Assembly: GCF_004917075.1 (NCBI RefSeq)
Contig: NZ_SSYB01000001.1
Location: 434,001-498,000 of the forward strand
Direction of reading: 5' to 3'
Source of the DNA: Geomonas edaphica
GTDB taxonomy: Bacteria; Desulfobacterota; Desulfuromonadia; Geobacterales; Geobacteraceae
DNA: 64,000 nucleotides
Shown: piece after piece, positions 9,031 to 18,291 of the stretch
Numbering within the stretch: the first letter of the stretch is position 1
How the letters are laid out: each line of letters opens with the position of its first letter
The notes under the pieces: model-generated
Database searches by the model: none
Seen by the model: only the letters and a program-made list of their open reading frames with translations
What the model was told of the DNA's origin: nothing
Made by a program: the position numbers and the translations under genes

Positions 9031-10857
9031 ATGAGAAAGTTGTTCGCAGCACTCACCTGCCTCGCCATGCTCCTGGCACTCTCCGTGCCGGCAGCCCTGG
9101 CAGGTAGACCGGTGGCCGACAAGACCGCGCCGACCACCACCGCTTCACCGCTGGGCGGCACCTTCACCAGCGCCGTTACCGTGACCCTCTCGGTCAACGA
9201 GGCGGCCACCACGTACTACACGACGGACGGCACCACCCCGACGACCGGTTCCACCGTGTACGGCGCTCCGCTCACCTTCAGCGCCACCACCACGCTGAAG
9301 TACTTCTCCAAGGATACCGCCGGTAACCTGGAAACGGTGAAGTCGCAGACCTACACCATCTCCGGTGGTGGCACCACCACTCACTCCACGCTGACCTGGA
9401 GCGGGTACTCCATGTGCTCCACCTGCCACACGAGCCAGGCCCAGGCGATGTACCAGGGCGTGCACTACCAGTGGAAAGGCTCCGCGGCGGAGATGACCAC
9501 CGGCCCGACCACCCAGGGCAAAATGGATGCCACCGACGGCTCCTCCGCACTGAACGCCTACTGCATCAACATCCAAGGCAACTGGGGCCCCTGCGGCGCC
9601 TGCCACGCGGGTACCGGTGCGAAACCGGTCGCGACCAACAACCCGAGTGCCGCGCAGCTTGCCTCCATCGACTGCCTCATGTGCCATGCCGACGCCACCA
9701 ACGCTCCCTACAGCCGCGTGCGTAACGCTACCACCGGCCTCTTCGAGCCGGCAGCCGGTCTCGACATGAACCTCGTGGTCCAGAAGGCCGGCCAGAAGCC
9801 GACCCGCAAGAACTGCCTCGGCTGCCACGCGAAAGCAGGCGGCGGCGACGCCGTGAAGCGCGGCGACATCGCGCTTGCCTCCGGCACCACCTCCGACGTC
9901 CTTTACGACACCCACATGGCGATGGGTAACGGCGGCAACATCCAGTGCCAGGGTTGCCACACCTTCACCGGGCACCGTGTAGCCGGTCGCGGCTCCGACC
10001 TCAGGCCCGAAGACAGCACCCTCGAGGTCACCTGCTCCACGAGCGCGTGCCACCCGACCAAGACCACCGCGACCGGTCACGTGACGGCTGCCGTGAACGA
10101 CCACATCTCCCGCATCGCCTGCCAGACCTGCCACATCAACAAGTACGCGAAAAACGCGAACGACACCGCCAACACCGAGGCGACCGAGACGAACCGCAAC
10201 TGGCAGGTTGGCGAGTGGAACGCGACCCTGAACCGCTACGAGCCGATGCCGACCAAGGCCAACGACCTGATCCCCAAGTACGCCTTCTGGAACGGCACCT
10301 CCTGGGGTAACAACGCCCTCAACGCCGCCGTGCTCGACAGCGCAACCGGCGCTTACAAGATCTCCCGCCCGGTGGGCGCCATCACGGACCCGGTCGGTAC
10401 CAAGCTTTACCCCTTCAAGTACAAGACCGCCAACCAGGCCCTTGCCAACGGCAAAGTGGTCACCATCTCCACCGCCACCTTCTTCGCCACCGGCAACTAC
10501 GACCAGGCCGTGAAGGATGGCATGGTGTACATGGGGCTTCCGAGCACCACCGCGTACAGCACCGTCACCACCGACGAGCTGCAGGTGCTGAACCACCAGG
10601 TACCGCCCGCGACCGGCAACGTCCTTGCCTGCGCCGCGTGCCACCCGAACGCTTCTGCCACCCAGCTTAAGCTGATCACCAACATGGGCTACACCCTCAA
10701 GGCCGCCCAGTCTGTGGTCTGCGCCCAGTGTCACACGCTGAAGGCGTACTCCGGCGACTACGTGTCCTTCCACGGTCGCCATGTTGACACCCGCGGCAAC
10801 GACTGCTCCTGGTGCCACACCTTCTCCCGTCCGGAGAAGGGGCTGAAACTTCCCTAG
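9031..10857 (+). CDS. Exported multihaem c-type cytochrome (about 10 haems), copy 1
   Basis: The 608-residue product starts at the ATG after AAAGGAGG. It has a signal peptide (about 1-25), then a chitobiase C-terminal/Ig-like domain (about 30-115, TTTASPLGGTFTS ... YYTTDGTTP), then a haem region. Nine CXXCH sites are visible (CSTCH, CGACH, CLMCH, CLGCH, CQGCH, CQTCH, CAACH, CAQCH, CSWCH) plus one CX4CH (CSTSACH), so up to ten haems. The segment around HISRIACQTCHINKYAK resembles the octahaem tetrathionate-reductase-like cytochromes. A role in electron transfer at the periplasm or cell surface is expected; the sequence does not tell whether it is an enzyme, a wire subunit or a carrier. It is nearly identical to the next cytochrome. 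Confidence 0.9.
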   Translation: MRKLFAALTCLAMLLALSVPAALAGRPVADKTAPTTTASPLGGTFTSAVTVTLSVNEAATTYYTTDGTTPTTGSTVYGAPLTFSATTTLKYFSKDTAGNLETVKSQTYTISGGGTTTHSTLTWSGYSMCSTCHTSQAQAMYQGVHYQWKGSAAEMTTGPTTQGKMDATDGSSALNAYCINIQGNWGPCGACHAGTGAKPVATNNPSAAQLASIDCLMCHADATNAPYSRVRNATTGLFEPAAGLDMNLVVQKAGQKPTRKNCLGCHAKAGGGDAVKRGDIALASGTTSDVLYDTHMAMGNGGNIQCQGCHTFTGHRVAGRGSDLRPEDSTLEVTCSTSACHPTKTTATGHVTAAVNDHISRIACQTCHINKYAKNANDTANTEATETNRNWQVGEWNATLNRYEPMPTKANDLIPKYAFWNGTSWGNNALNAAVLDSATGAYKISRPVGAITDPVGTKLYPFKYKTANQALANGKVVTISTATFFATGNYDQAVKDGMVYMGLPSTTAYSTVTTDELQVLNHQVPPATGNVLACAACHPNASATQLKLITNMGYTLKAAQSVVCAQCHTLKAYSGDYVSFHGRHVDTRGNDCSWCHTFSRPEKGLKLP

Positions 10858-10872
10858 CAGCAACTCAACCGG

Positions 10873-10903
10873 CGGGGGCGATCGAAAGATCGCCCCCGTT
10901 CTT
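10873..10903 (+). terminator. Strong hairpin terminator after cytochrome 1
   Basis: An 11-bp perfect stem (10873-10883 with 10888-10898) closes a GAAA tetraloop and is followed by TTCTTGT. It separates the two cytochrome transcripts, implying that each has its own promoter. Confidence 0.85.
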
Positions 10904-11205
10904 GTGCTCGCCCTTGAGTTTCTTCCCACGCCGTCGCCGTCGTATGACCCGAGATACATCCGCAGCTTTGAATAATTAGATTTTCTGTTGGAATGATTAG
11001 TGCTGTTTAACTTAGCATGTTGAGGTCCTTGCCATTCAATGTTTCGTTTTCCGTACGGGTAGGAGGGGGATCCCCGCGTTATCACAAGTTTTTGTTGAAA
11101 AGGGGATCGAGTAGGTGCCGCATGCCGTGAGTTCACGAGCTGGGGGGGATTGCCCAACGGGTGGGACATTTCACCCAGCCATAGCCAAAAGGAGGAGACA
11201 ACGAA
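10904..11205. other. 302-nt leader region of the second cytochrome
   Basis: No gene is present. A candidate promoter sits at 10989-11004, leaving a transcript leader of about 190 nt. A local hairpin GGGTGGGACATTTCACCC lies near 11159-11176, shortly before the Shine-Dalgarno AGGAGG. Apart from the promoter-like motif, the leader is not obviously alignable with that of cytochrome 1, although the coding regions are almost the same. Confidence 0.35.
10989..11004 (+). promoter_or_regulatory. Candidate sigma-54-type promoter of cytochrome 2
   Basis: TGGAATGATTAGTGCT keeps GG-N10-GC and matches the motif before cytochrome 1 at most positions, with a shared TTTCTGT just upstream. The match to the sigma-54 consensus is partial. 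Confidence 0.35.
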
Positions 11206-13032
11206 ATGATGAAAAAATTGTTCGCAGTACTCACCTGTCTGGCCATGGTGTTGGCCCTGTCCGTCCCGATCGCCCTGGCGGGCAGACCGGTAGCCGACAA
11301 GACCGCGCCGACCACCACCGCTTCACCGCTGGGCGGCACCTTCACCAGCGCTGTCACCGTGACCCTCGCGGTCAACGAGGCGGCCACCACGTACTACACG
11401 ACGAACGGCTCCACCCCGAGCACCGGTTCCACCGTGTACAGCGCGCCGCTCACCTTCAGCGCCACCACCACGCTGAAATACTTCTCCAAGGATACCGCCG
11501 GTAACCTGGAGACGGTGAAGTCGCAGACCTACACCATCTCAGGTGGGACCTCGACCCATGCTACGCTGACCTGGACCGGCTACTCCATGTGCTCCACCTG
11601 CCACACAAGCCAGGCCCAGGCGATGTACCAGGGCGTGCACTACCAGTGGAAAGGTTCCGCGGCCGAGATGACCACCGGCCCGACCACCCAGGGGAAGATG
11701 GACGCCACCGACGGCTCTTCCGCACTGAACGCCTACTGCATCAACATCCAGGGGAACTGGGGCCCCTGCGGCGCCTGCCACGCGGGTACCGGCGCGAAAC
11801 CGGTCGCGACCGCCAACCCGAGTGCCGCGCAGCTTGCCTCCATCGACTGCCTCATGTGCCATGCCGACGCCACCAACGCTCCTTACAGCCGCGTGCGTAA
11901 CGCCACCACCGGCCTCTTCGAGCCGGCCGCCGGTCTCAACATGAACCTCGTCGTGCAGAAGGCGAACCAGAAGCCGACCCGCAAGAACTGCCTCGGCTGC
12001 CACGCGAAAGCGGGCGGCGGCGACGCCGTGAAGCGCGGCGACATCGCGCTTGCCTCCGGCACCACCTCCGACGTCCTTTACGACACCCACATGGCGATGG
12101 GCAACGGCGGCAACATCCAGTGCCAGGGGTGCCACACCTTCACCGGGCACCGCGTCTCCGGTCGCGGTTCCGACCTCAGGCCCGAGGACAGCACCCTCGA
12201 GGTGACCTGCTCCACGAGCGCCTGCCACCCGACCAAGACCACCGCAACCGGCCACGTAACGACCGCGGTGAACGACCACATCTCCCGCATCGCCTGCCAG
12301 ACTTGCCACATCAACAAGTACGGCAAGAACGCAAACGACACCGCCGCCACCGAGGCGACCGAGACGAACCGCAACTGGCAGGTGGCCGAGTGGAACGCGA
12401 CTCTGAACCGCTACGAGCCGATGCCTACCAAGGCAAACGACCTGATCCCCAAGTACGCCTTCTGGAACGGCACCTCCTGGGGTAACAACGCCCTAAACGC
12501 CGCCGTGCTCGATGCAGCCACCGGCGCGTACAAGATCTCCCGTCCGGTCGGCGCCATCACCGATCCCGCAGGGACCAAGCTTTACCCCTTCAAGTACAAG
12601 ACCGCCAACCAGGCCCTTGCCAACGGCAAGGTGGTCACCATCTCCACCGCCACCTTCTTCGCCACCGGTAACTACGACCAAGCGGTTAAAGACGGCATGG
12701 TGTACATGGGCCTTCCGAGCACCACCGCGTACAGCACCGTCACCACCGATGAGCTGCAGGTGCTGAACCACCAGGTGCCGCCGGCAACCGGCAACGTCCT
12801 TGCCTGCGCCGCATGCCACCCGAACGCTTCGGCCACCCAGCTCAAGCTGATCACCAACATGGGCTACGCCCTTAAGGCCGCCCAGTCCGTGGTCTGCATC
12901 CAGTGCCACACGCTGAAGGCCTACTCCGGTGACTACGTTTCCTTCCACGGTCGCCACGTCGACACCCGCGGCAACGACTGCTCCTGGTGCCATAGCTTCT
13001 CGCGTCCCGAGAAGGGACTCAAGATGCCGTAA
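11206..13032 (+). CDS. Exported multihaem c-type cytochrome (about 10 haems), copy 2
   Basis: This 608-residue paralogue has the same length and domain order as the preceding cytochrome: signal peptide, chitobiase C-terminal/Ig-like domain, then nine CXXCH sites and one CX4CH. Differences are few, for example MMKKLFAVLTC at the start, a GGTSTHATLTW linker and CIQCH in place of CAQCH. The ATG follows AAAGGAGGAGA. It is a recent tandem duplication, with divergence concentrated in the leader rather than the protein, which suggests selection for separate expression or dosage. The function is presumably the same electron-transfer role. The following small exported protein may be co-transcribed, as only hairpins without a T-tract lie between them. 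Confidence 0.9.
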   Translation: MMKKLFAVLTCLAMVLALSVPIALAGRPVADKTAPTTTASPLGGTFTSAVTVTLAVNEAATTYYTTNGSTPSTGSTVYSAPLTFSATTTLKYFSKDTAGNLETVKSQTYTISGGTSTHATLTWTGYSMCSTCHTSQAQAMYQGVHYQWKGSAAEMTTGPTTQGKMDATDGSSALNAYCINIQGNWGPCGACHAGTGAKPVATANPSAAQLASIDCLMCHADATNAPYSRVRNATTGLFEPAAGLNMNLVVQKANQKPTRKNCLGCHAKAGGGDAVKRGDIALASGTTSDVLYDTHMAMGNGGNIQCQGCHTFTGHRVSGRGSDLRPEDSTLEVTCSTSACHPTKTTATGHVTTAVNDHISRIACQTCHINKYGKNANDTAATEATETNRNWQVAEWNATLNRYEPMPTKANDLIPKYAFWNGTSWGNNALNAAVLDAATGAYKISRPVGAITDPAGTKLYPFKYKTANQALANGKVVTISTATFFATGNYDQAVKDGMVYMGLPSTTAYSTVTTDELQVLNHQVPPATGNVLACAACHPNASATQLKLITNMGYALKAAQSVVCIQCHTLKAYSGDYVSFHGRHVDTRGNDCSWCHSFSRPEKGLKMP

Positions 13033-13065
13033 TGCCTTATACCTTCAACCTACGTCTGTCTGGTG

Positions 13066-13085
13066 GGTGCCCTTACGGGCACCCG
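13066..13085 (+). other. GC-rich stem-loop between cytochrome 2 and the next gene
   Basis: GGGTGCCC and GGGCACCC pair across TTAC. No T-run follows, so it may stabilise or process the mRNA rather than terminate it. A second hairpin (CCTGACCTCCTTGAGGTCGTTGCAGG) follows at about 13108-13133. Confidence 0.4.
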
Positions 13086-13197
13086 CCACATCTGTTCAAG
13101 CCGTTGCTGCCTGACCTCCTTGAGGTCGTTGCAGGCGGCGCCGGCCACATGCGTTGCATCAACTGCAATCCGAGTATCTGTGAAAAGGGAGGGAAAG

Positions 13198-13734
13198 ATG
13201 TTCTGTTTCACCAAGCGTCTGCTTCTTGTCGTTTTGCTTGCCTGCGTGTCGTTGGGTGTCCCACCCAAAGCCCATGCCGCTGAACCCGGTAGTTACACCG
13301 TCGAGATCGCCGATGTCAGCAACAGCGGCGAACTGGCCGCATCACTCAAGGAGAAGGGATACGCCGCCTCGGTACCAGCTAAAAACATGTGGGTGGTGGA
13401 CCAGCAGAGTAACTGCGCCGTCTGGATCGGCAGGAACGTTCCGCTCGACATGCTGCGCGTCGTCATCCCCGAGGCGATCAAGTCGAACCCTTATCTGAAA
13501 TTCTTCTACGTTGTCGGGGACCGCGGTGAGAAGCCGCCGCAGTCGGTGGACAACACGGTGCATGTCGGGGGAAGCATTGAGGCGGCCCTGGTGAAAAAGT
13601 TGAACGTCATCGACCAGAAGGACATGCTTTCCGCTCTGAACAAAGCATCGGACCTTGCTGCGCTGCACCAGTACCTGCACGAGAAGAACAAGCCGGTAAA
13701 GGATGAGAAGGACAAGGATAAGGCAGCCCCCTAG
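13198..13734 (+). CDS. Exported protein of unknown function
   Basis: The 178-residue product starts at the ATG after GGGAGGGAAAG. An N-terminal signal peptide (about 1-27, ending AHA-A) is clear. The mature part begins GSYTVEIADVSNSGELAASLKEKG, somewhat like a SPOR-type repeat that recognises peptidoglycan, but the similarity is weak. The C-terminus is a lysine/aspartate-rich tail (KPVKDEKDKDKAAP). There are no haem motifs or membrane anchors. Its position just after the duplicated cytochromes suggests a link with them. An in-frame GTG-type start near 13063 was rejected because it would put extra residues before the signal peptide. Confidence 0.7.
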   Translation: MFCFTKRLLLVVLLACVSLGVPPKAHAAEPGSYTVEIADVSNSGELAASLKEKGYAASVPAKNMWVVDQQSNCAVWIGRNVPLDMLRVVIPEAIKSNPYLKFFYVVGDRGEKPPQSVDNTVHVGGSIEAALVKKLNVIDQKDMLSALNKASDLAALHQYLHEKNKPVKDEKDKDKAAP

Positions 13735-13759
13735 ATTCCTCTGGCTCTGCACCTGACCC

Positions 13760-13800
13760 AAAAGAGACCGCTCCGCACAGACGTGGGTGGTCTCTTTTAT
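13760..13800 (+). terminator. Intrinsic terminator after the exported protein gene
   Basis: AAAAGAGACC (13760-13769) pairs with GGTCTCTTTT (13789-13798); the A-tract and T-tract at the ends would let it work in either direction. Confidence 0.75.
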
Positions 13801-13942
13801 TGGGTGCGGACGGATCTGCTGCCAAACCGCGGCTATGCTTGACGCTGATGTCGCCGCCGGGTAGACTTGCCGGGTTCAATGATTTCAGCACGATGGTCGT
13901 CTTGGCACCTACGAAGGCGACCTCGGCACTTCAGGGGGGAGT

Positions 13943-14944
13943 GTGGAAGAGAAAGAATGGTCGCCCGCGACACTGCTTGAGACTTCCGGAAGCTACTGGA
14001 GTACCTGTACCCTCCACGCCGGTGTGAAACTGAACGTCTTCACACCCCTATCCGCCGCGCCGTCCTCCGCTCTCAGGCTTGCTGAAGAGAGCGGCTGCGA
14101 CAGCCGTGCTCTCGCCATGCTGCTCGATGCCCTGGCGGCACTGGGGCTTCTCGAAAAGAGGGGAGGGGAGTACCTCGCCACCCCCTTCGCGGCAAAGTTC
14201 CTGTCCCGCACCTCACCCGACTACCTCGGGCACATCATCATGCATCACCATCACCTGGTGAACGGGTGGAGCAGGCTCGACGAAGCCGTGCAGACCGGCC
14301 ATCCCGTGCGGGAGCGCGTCTCCCACGAGGATGTCGAGAGCGCAAGGGAAAGCTTCCTCATGGGGATGTTCAACTTAGCCCAGATGATCGCACCGAAGAT
14401 CGTGCCGCAGATCGACCTCAGCGGCCGCAGGCGCCTGATGGATCTGGGCGGTGGTCCCGGCACCTACGCGATACATTTCTGCCGGCAAAATCCGGGACTC
14501 GACGCCGTCATATGCGATCTTCCGACCACGCGCGGTTTCGCAGAGCAGACCGTCGCCCGCTTCGAACTTTCCGAGCGCATCGGCTTCATCGCCGTTGATT
14601 TCGAGCAGGACGACCTGCCCGGCGGGTTTGACGTCGCCTGGCTTTCCCATGTGCTGCACGGCATCGGTCCCGAAGCCTGCCAGAGCGTGCTGAAAAAGGC
14701 GGTCGCGGCGCTTGAACCGGGAGGGATGATCCTGGTACAGGAGTTTATCCTCGACGATACGAGGGATGCCCCGGTTTTCCCGGTGCTGTTCTCACTGAAC
14801 ATGCTGCTTGGCACCCCGGACGGGCAGTCCTACAGCGAGAGCGAGCTCTTCGGGATGCTCGAGTCGGCTGGAGCAAAGGGGGTGCGCCGCCTGCCCATCG
14901 AGCTTCCCAACGGTGCCGGCGTGGTCGCCGGTATTGTCTCCTGA
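13943..14944 (+). CDS. SAM-dependent methyltransferase of the O-methyltransferase (Methyltransf_2) type
   Basis: The 333-residue product starts at GTG 13943 behind AGGGGGG. The N-terminal third is a winged-helix dimerisation region (GVKLNVFTPLS ... ALAMLLDALAALGLLEKRGG). The C-terminal part has the methyltransferase motif I LMDLGGGPGTYAIHFC near residue 168 and VILCDLP-like VICDLPTT after it, with WLSHVLHGIGPE as the later motif. The family methylates oxygen or other small-molecule atoms, including in tetrapyrrole and quinone-like pathways. It stands alone and its substrate cannot be predicted. GC content and codon use look native. Confidence 0.82.
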   Translation: MEEKEWSPATLLETSGSYWSTCTLHAGVKLNVFTPLSAAPSSALRLAEESGCDSRALAMLLDALAALGLLEKRGGEYLATPFAAKFLSRTSPDYLGHIIMHHHHLVNGWSRLDEAVQTGHPVRERVSHEDVESARESFLMGMFNLAQMIAPKIVPQIDLSGRRRLMDLGGGPGTYAIHFCRQNPGLDAVICDLPTTRGFAEQTVARFELSERIGFIAVDFEQDDLPGGFDVAWLSHVLHGIGPEACQSVLKKAVAALEPGGMILVQEFILDDTRDAPVFPVLFSLNMLLGTPDGQSYSESELFGMLESAGAKGVRRLPIELPNGAGVVAGIVS

Positions 14945-15014
14945 CAGGTCCCCGGCTCAGCGTGCCGGTGTAACGTCTTGGTGGACTCGGGGTGACGTCC
15001 CGATTGGAGGGTGT

Positions 15015-15767
15015 ATGGAAGAGAAGAAACCTTCAGCCGCCGGAACAAGTCTGATTCTGCCGTTTTTCGCCGCTGCATGTGCCGCCTGCGCCTTCCTGCT
15101 GCTATTCACGTCCGGCCCTGGCGCAAGGCTGAACCTGTGGAATTTCAGGACCGGGTTCACCATGATAAAAGCTGCCGGCTACATCGGTTTCGGCTGCGCC
15201 GTGCTCGCCCTGGCGTCCTCTGTCGTGTCGGTCCGGCGGCGGCACTTCAAGGGGATCTTCATCTCCTTGCTGGCCCTCATCGTGGCGTTGTTTGCCTTCG
15301 CCATTCCGCTTTACTGGAATTTCCAGGCGCAAAGCTACCCGCGCATCCACGACATCAGCACCGACCTTAGCAACCCGCCTCATTTCGTGGCCATCAGCAG
15401 CGCGCGTGGCGCTGGGGTCCGGTATGGCGGGTTCGACGTCGCGACACAGCAGTTGAAGGCCTATCCCGATCTCAAGACCGTGGTGCTGTCGATGCCTGCG
15501 GACGAGGCCTACAAAAGGGCGCTTTTGATCGCGCGGGAGTTGAAGTGGACCTTGGTGGCCGAGCGTCCGGCGGAGTGGATCATCGAGGCAACCGACACGA
15601 CGCGCTGGTTTGGTTTCAAGGACGATATCGCGATAAGGATCGTGCCGGCCGGCGACCGATCCCTCCTCGACGTCCGCTCGGTTTCGAGGGTCGGTATCAG
15701 CGATGTCGGGACTAACGCGAAGAGGATCAGGGCCTTCCTGGCGAAGATGGCGCCCGCCGCCAGATAA
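15015..15767 (+). CDS. Membrane protein with DUF1499 domain
   Basis: The 250-residue product starts at ATG 15015 after TTGGAGG. It has three predicted membrane segments (about 14-34, 52-73 and 82-103) followed by a C-terminal DUF1499 domain. That domain shows IHDISTDLSNPPHF and later SRVGISDVGTNAKRIRAFLA, which are the family's hallmarks. DUF1499 has no established biochemical function to my knowledge. It lies 70 bp after the methyltransferase gene in the same direction and may share its transcript. A strong terminator follows immediately. Confidence 0.8.
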   Translation: MEEKKPSAAGTSLILPFFAAACAACAFLLLFTSGPGARLNLWNFRTGFTMIKAAGYIGFGCAVLALASSVVSVRRRHFKGIFISLLALIVALFAFAIPLYWNFQAQSYPRIHDISTDLSNPPHFVAISSARGAGVRYGGFDVATQQLKAYPDLKTVVLSMPADEAYKRALLIARELKWTLVAERPAEWIIEATDTTRWFGFKDDIAIRIVPAGDRSLLDVRSVSRVGISDVGTNAKRIRAFLAKMAPAAR

Positions 15768-15809
15768 AAAGATGCCGCGACCGTAGCGTCACGCGGTCGC
15801 GGCATCTTT
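15768..15809. terminator. Strong bidirectional intrinsic terminator
   Basis: A 16-bp perfect inverted repeat (15768-15783 with 15794-15809) with A and T ends lies between the DUF1499 gene and the convergent chemoreceptor gene. Confidence 0.9.
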
Positions 15810-15912
15810 GCAATGTAATGGTTCCTGCGCTCAAGCGTGGGAACGCCTGGCCGGGGATGCTGCGTCCATCCCTCGGTTTTTTCACCCCACGCTGCTGTCT
15901 TATCCCACCCCG

Positions 15913-17427
15913 TCAGTACCGCTCGAACCCCTGATCGCGCTCCTCCATATCGAGGTCGGCCCCGGAATAGGTGAGTTTCTGGCTGGAACCAGACTTGCCT
16001 TGTGTCTGGGCGGGCGTCTTTCTGACGGGCGGTTTTGCGGGGGGGACGCGCCGTCCGGCGCCTTGTTTGCCGCTCCCTTCACCCGCAGTCAGCTGCAAGA
16101 TTGCGCTCTGCAACTGGTCTGCCTGGGTCGAAAGCTCTTCGGAGGTGCTCGCCATCTCCTCGGCGGCCGACGCGTTCTGCTGGATTACCTGGTCGAGCTG
16201 CTGGATCGCCTTGTTGATCTGCTGGACGCCGGTGTCCTGCTCCTTGCACGACGCCGTGATCTCCTGGACGAGCTCCGATGTCTTCTGGATGTTCGGCAGC
16301 ATCTCTGCCAGCATCTCGCCGGCCTTGTCCGCCACCTCCACGCTTGCCTGGGATAGGCTGGAGATCTCGGCAGCCGCCTTTTGCGAACGTTCCGCGAGCT
16401 TTCTCACTTCGCTTGCCACGACCGCGAACCCCTTGCCGTGCTCGCCAGCCCTTGCCGCTTCGATGGCTGCATTCAAGGCGAGGAGGTTGGTCTGCCGAGC
16501 GATTTCCTCGATGATGGAAATTTTCCCCGCGATCTCCTTCATGGCCTGGACCGTCTTGGTGACGGCCTCGCCGCTTTCCTTCGCGTCGGCCGCCGTTTTA
16601 AGGGCGATCTTCTCCGTCTGCAGGGCGTTATCCGCGTTCTGCCGCACGTTTGCGGACATCTCTTCCATCGAAGACGACGCCTCTTCCGCAGCACTTGCCT
16701 GCTCGGTGGCCCCCTGCGACAGTTCTTCTGCACCCTGCGACATCTGCAGGCTGCCGGACGATACGTTGTTGGCTGCGTCAAGCACCTCGGCGACGACGGC
16801 TCGAACGGAACGGATGATGAAGAGTGCGACGAAGACCACGATGGCTATCACCACCGCAGCGGAAACGATGGCAAGGATCAGCGAGGATTTCTTTATGGCG
16901 ACCGCTTCCTTGCTCCCCTTGTCTGACATTGAAAGGTTGTATTGGAGATGCGCTTCGAAAACGTCGTCGGCTTTCTTGCTGACTGAGCGGTTATGCGAGA
17001 AATAGTCACGCGCCTCTTCGTTCTTGTTCGCGCGGGACAGGGAGAGGATCTTGTCGGTGAAGGCGTACAATTCGGCGACCGCGGCACGGTCGTTCGCCAA
17101 CAGTTGCCGGTCCTTGTCGTCGACGAGCAACTGATCGTAATCCTTCAGCGCCTTTTCCAGTTCGTCTTTCTCGGTCTGAACCGACCTGTCGAGCTCCGCC
17201 ATCCTGCCTGCGTCGGTGTTCAGGACGTGGGTAAGGGTCCAGGTCTGCAGGTTGCGCATAGCCGTAGAAGCCCGCCCGAGAGCTACCAGGCTCGGTACCG
17301 TGTTGACGTTGCCAAAATTGGCGGCGGTATAGACCCTCCCGGTTTGAAACTCGTTGAAGATGGTGAGTCCCAGCATCCCCATGACCGCGACGACCAACAG
17401 CAGGAACAACCTCTTAGATATAGACAT
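15913..17427 (-). CDS. Methyl-accepting chemotaxis protein
   Basis: The 504-residue receptor has an N-terminal membrane segment (about 6-25), a periplasmic four-helix-bundle sensor (about 30-178), a second membrane segment (about 182-206), and the long cytoplasmic signalling coiled coil. The conserved hairpin tip [18 protein letters not shown] followed by [23 protein letters not shown] is intact. The C-terminal tail is Pro/Lys-rich, with no CheR-binding pentapeptide of the NWETF type. The start codon follows AAAGGAG. The ligand is unknown. It is monocistronic, between a terminator and a phosphatase gene, with no che genes next to it. Confidence 0.93.
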   Translation of the reverse strand: MSISKRLFLLLVVAVMGMLGLTIFNEFQTGRVYTAANFGNVNTVPSLVALGRASTAMRNLQTWTLTHVLNTDAGRMAELDRSVQTEKDELEKALKDYDQLLVDDKDRQLLANDRAAVAELYAFTDKILSLSRANKNEEARDYFSHNRSVSKKADDVFEAHLQYNLSMSDKGSKEAVAIKKSSLILAIVSAAVVIAIVVFVALFIIRSVRAVVAEVLDAANNVSSGSLQMSQGAEELSQGATEQASAAEEASSSMEEMSANVRQNADNALQTEKIALKTAADAKESGEAVTKTVQAMKEIAGKISIIEEIARQTNLLALNAAIEAARAGEHGKGFAVVASEVRKLAERSQKAAAEISSLSQASVEVADKAGEMLAEMLPNIQKTSELVQEITASCKEQDTGVQQINKAIQQLDQVIQQNASAAEEMASTSEELSTQADQLQSAILQLTAGEGSGKQGAGRRVPPAKPPVRKTPAQTQGKSGSSQKLTYSGADLDMEERDQGFERY

Positions 17428-17560
17428 GGGCCAACTCCTTTTTCCGGCACCTTAGCCGGATAGTTGCAATAGCCCTTGGCTTATCGGCACTGTTTACAAT
17501 TACTTAAGCGGAAAGGCGAAGGCCTGCTCGCGCCGTCATCGGCCTTTATGCCGGTTCTTC

Positions 17561-18220
17561 TCAGTTCTCCGAATCGGCAAGGATCTCCTCGCCGTATTTC
17601 CCCGGGTGGTATCCCCCCTTGTTGGTCGACATCTTGCTCCTCTCTACCCTGATCGGTCTTACCTTGTCGCTTTTGACCTGCATCGAATATTCGATGTCGG
17701 TGTCGGCATCCCCGTAATAGATCCTCGCTCCGGTTTTCTCCAGGTACGGAGTCTTCGACTGCTCGTTGGTGCAAAAGACCTGAGAAGTGAGCGCGAACAG
17801 CCTGTTCATGCGCTTCTGGATCACCTCCGCATCGTCGTCATAGCAGTTTCGCTTGGTGATGAAGACGATGGTGTCGCCACGACGCTTGTGCATAGCGATC
17901 AGCTCCTCACCTGCTTTCTTCTTCATGCTGAACTTGTCCAGGTACTGGTTCAGGTCCTTGCGGAACTGAGGGCTCGCCAGATAATCGGCGCCGTAGCGGT
18001 TAGTGCCGCCAGGGCCTTCTCCGTTATTGGCCCCGTAGTAGTAGGCAGGGGTGGAAAAGAGCACGGTGTCGTCAATGTCGAAACCGGCGACGATGGGAGT
18101 GGCAGGTAGGCTTTTTTCCAGTCCTTGAAGGGTGACGTACCGCGTAGTTGCCGCACCAGCGCTGCTGCCAAATGCACTGACCAGCACAAACGACACTATT
18201 GCCGCATGGATTCTTCTCAT
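17561..18220 (-). CDS. aphA: Class B acid phosphatase (HAD superfamily), exported
   Basis: The 219-residue protein has a signal peptide (about 1-23) and then the class B non-specific acid phosphatase signatures. The nucleophile motif is GFDIDDTVLFSTPAYYYG (first Asp near residue 47), a TIVFITKRN stretch is the HAD threonine/serine motif region, and YYGDADTDI carries the distal aspartates. The enzyme releases phosphate from nucleotides and other organic phosphomonoesters in the periplasm. Length matches the family. The start follows AAGGAG. It may share a transcript with the glycosyltransferase gene upstream (72-bp gap), although no functional link is obvious. Confidence 0.88.
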   Translation of the reverse strand: MRRIHAAIVSFVLVSAFGSSAGAATTRYVTLQGLEKSLPATPIVAGFDIDDTVLFSTPAYYYGANNGEGPGGTNRYGADYLASPQFRKDLNQYLDKFSMKKKAGEELIAMHKRRGDTIVFITKRNCYDDDAEVIQKRMNRLFALTSQVFCTNEQSKTPYLEKTGARIYYGDADTDIEYSMQVKSDKVRPIRVERSKMSTNKGGYHPGKYGEEILADSEN

Positions 18221-18291
18221 GGCAGATCTCCTTGGGGTTTTCCTGTTGCAGGATTCCTATAGCGTCGGAGGTTCATGTGGTGGGAGTGGAG

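Noticed and set aside
9145-11169. A 674-residue minus-strand frame opposite the first cytochrome
   Set aside because: It overlaps a cytochrome with ten haem sites in full and crosses a strong terminator; the translation is low-complexity Gly/Val.
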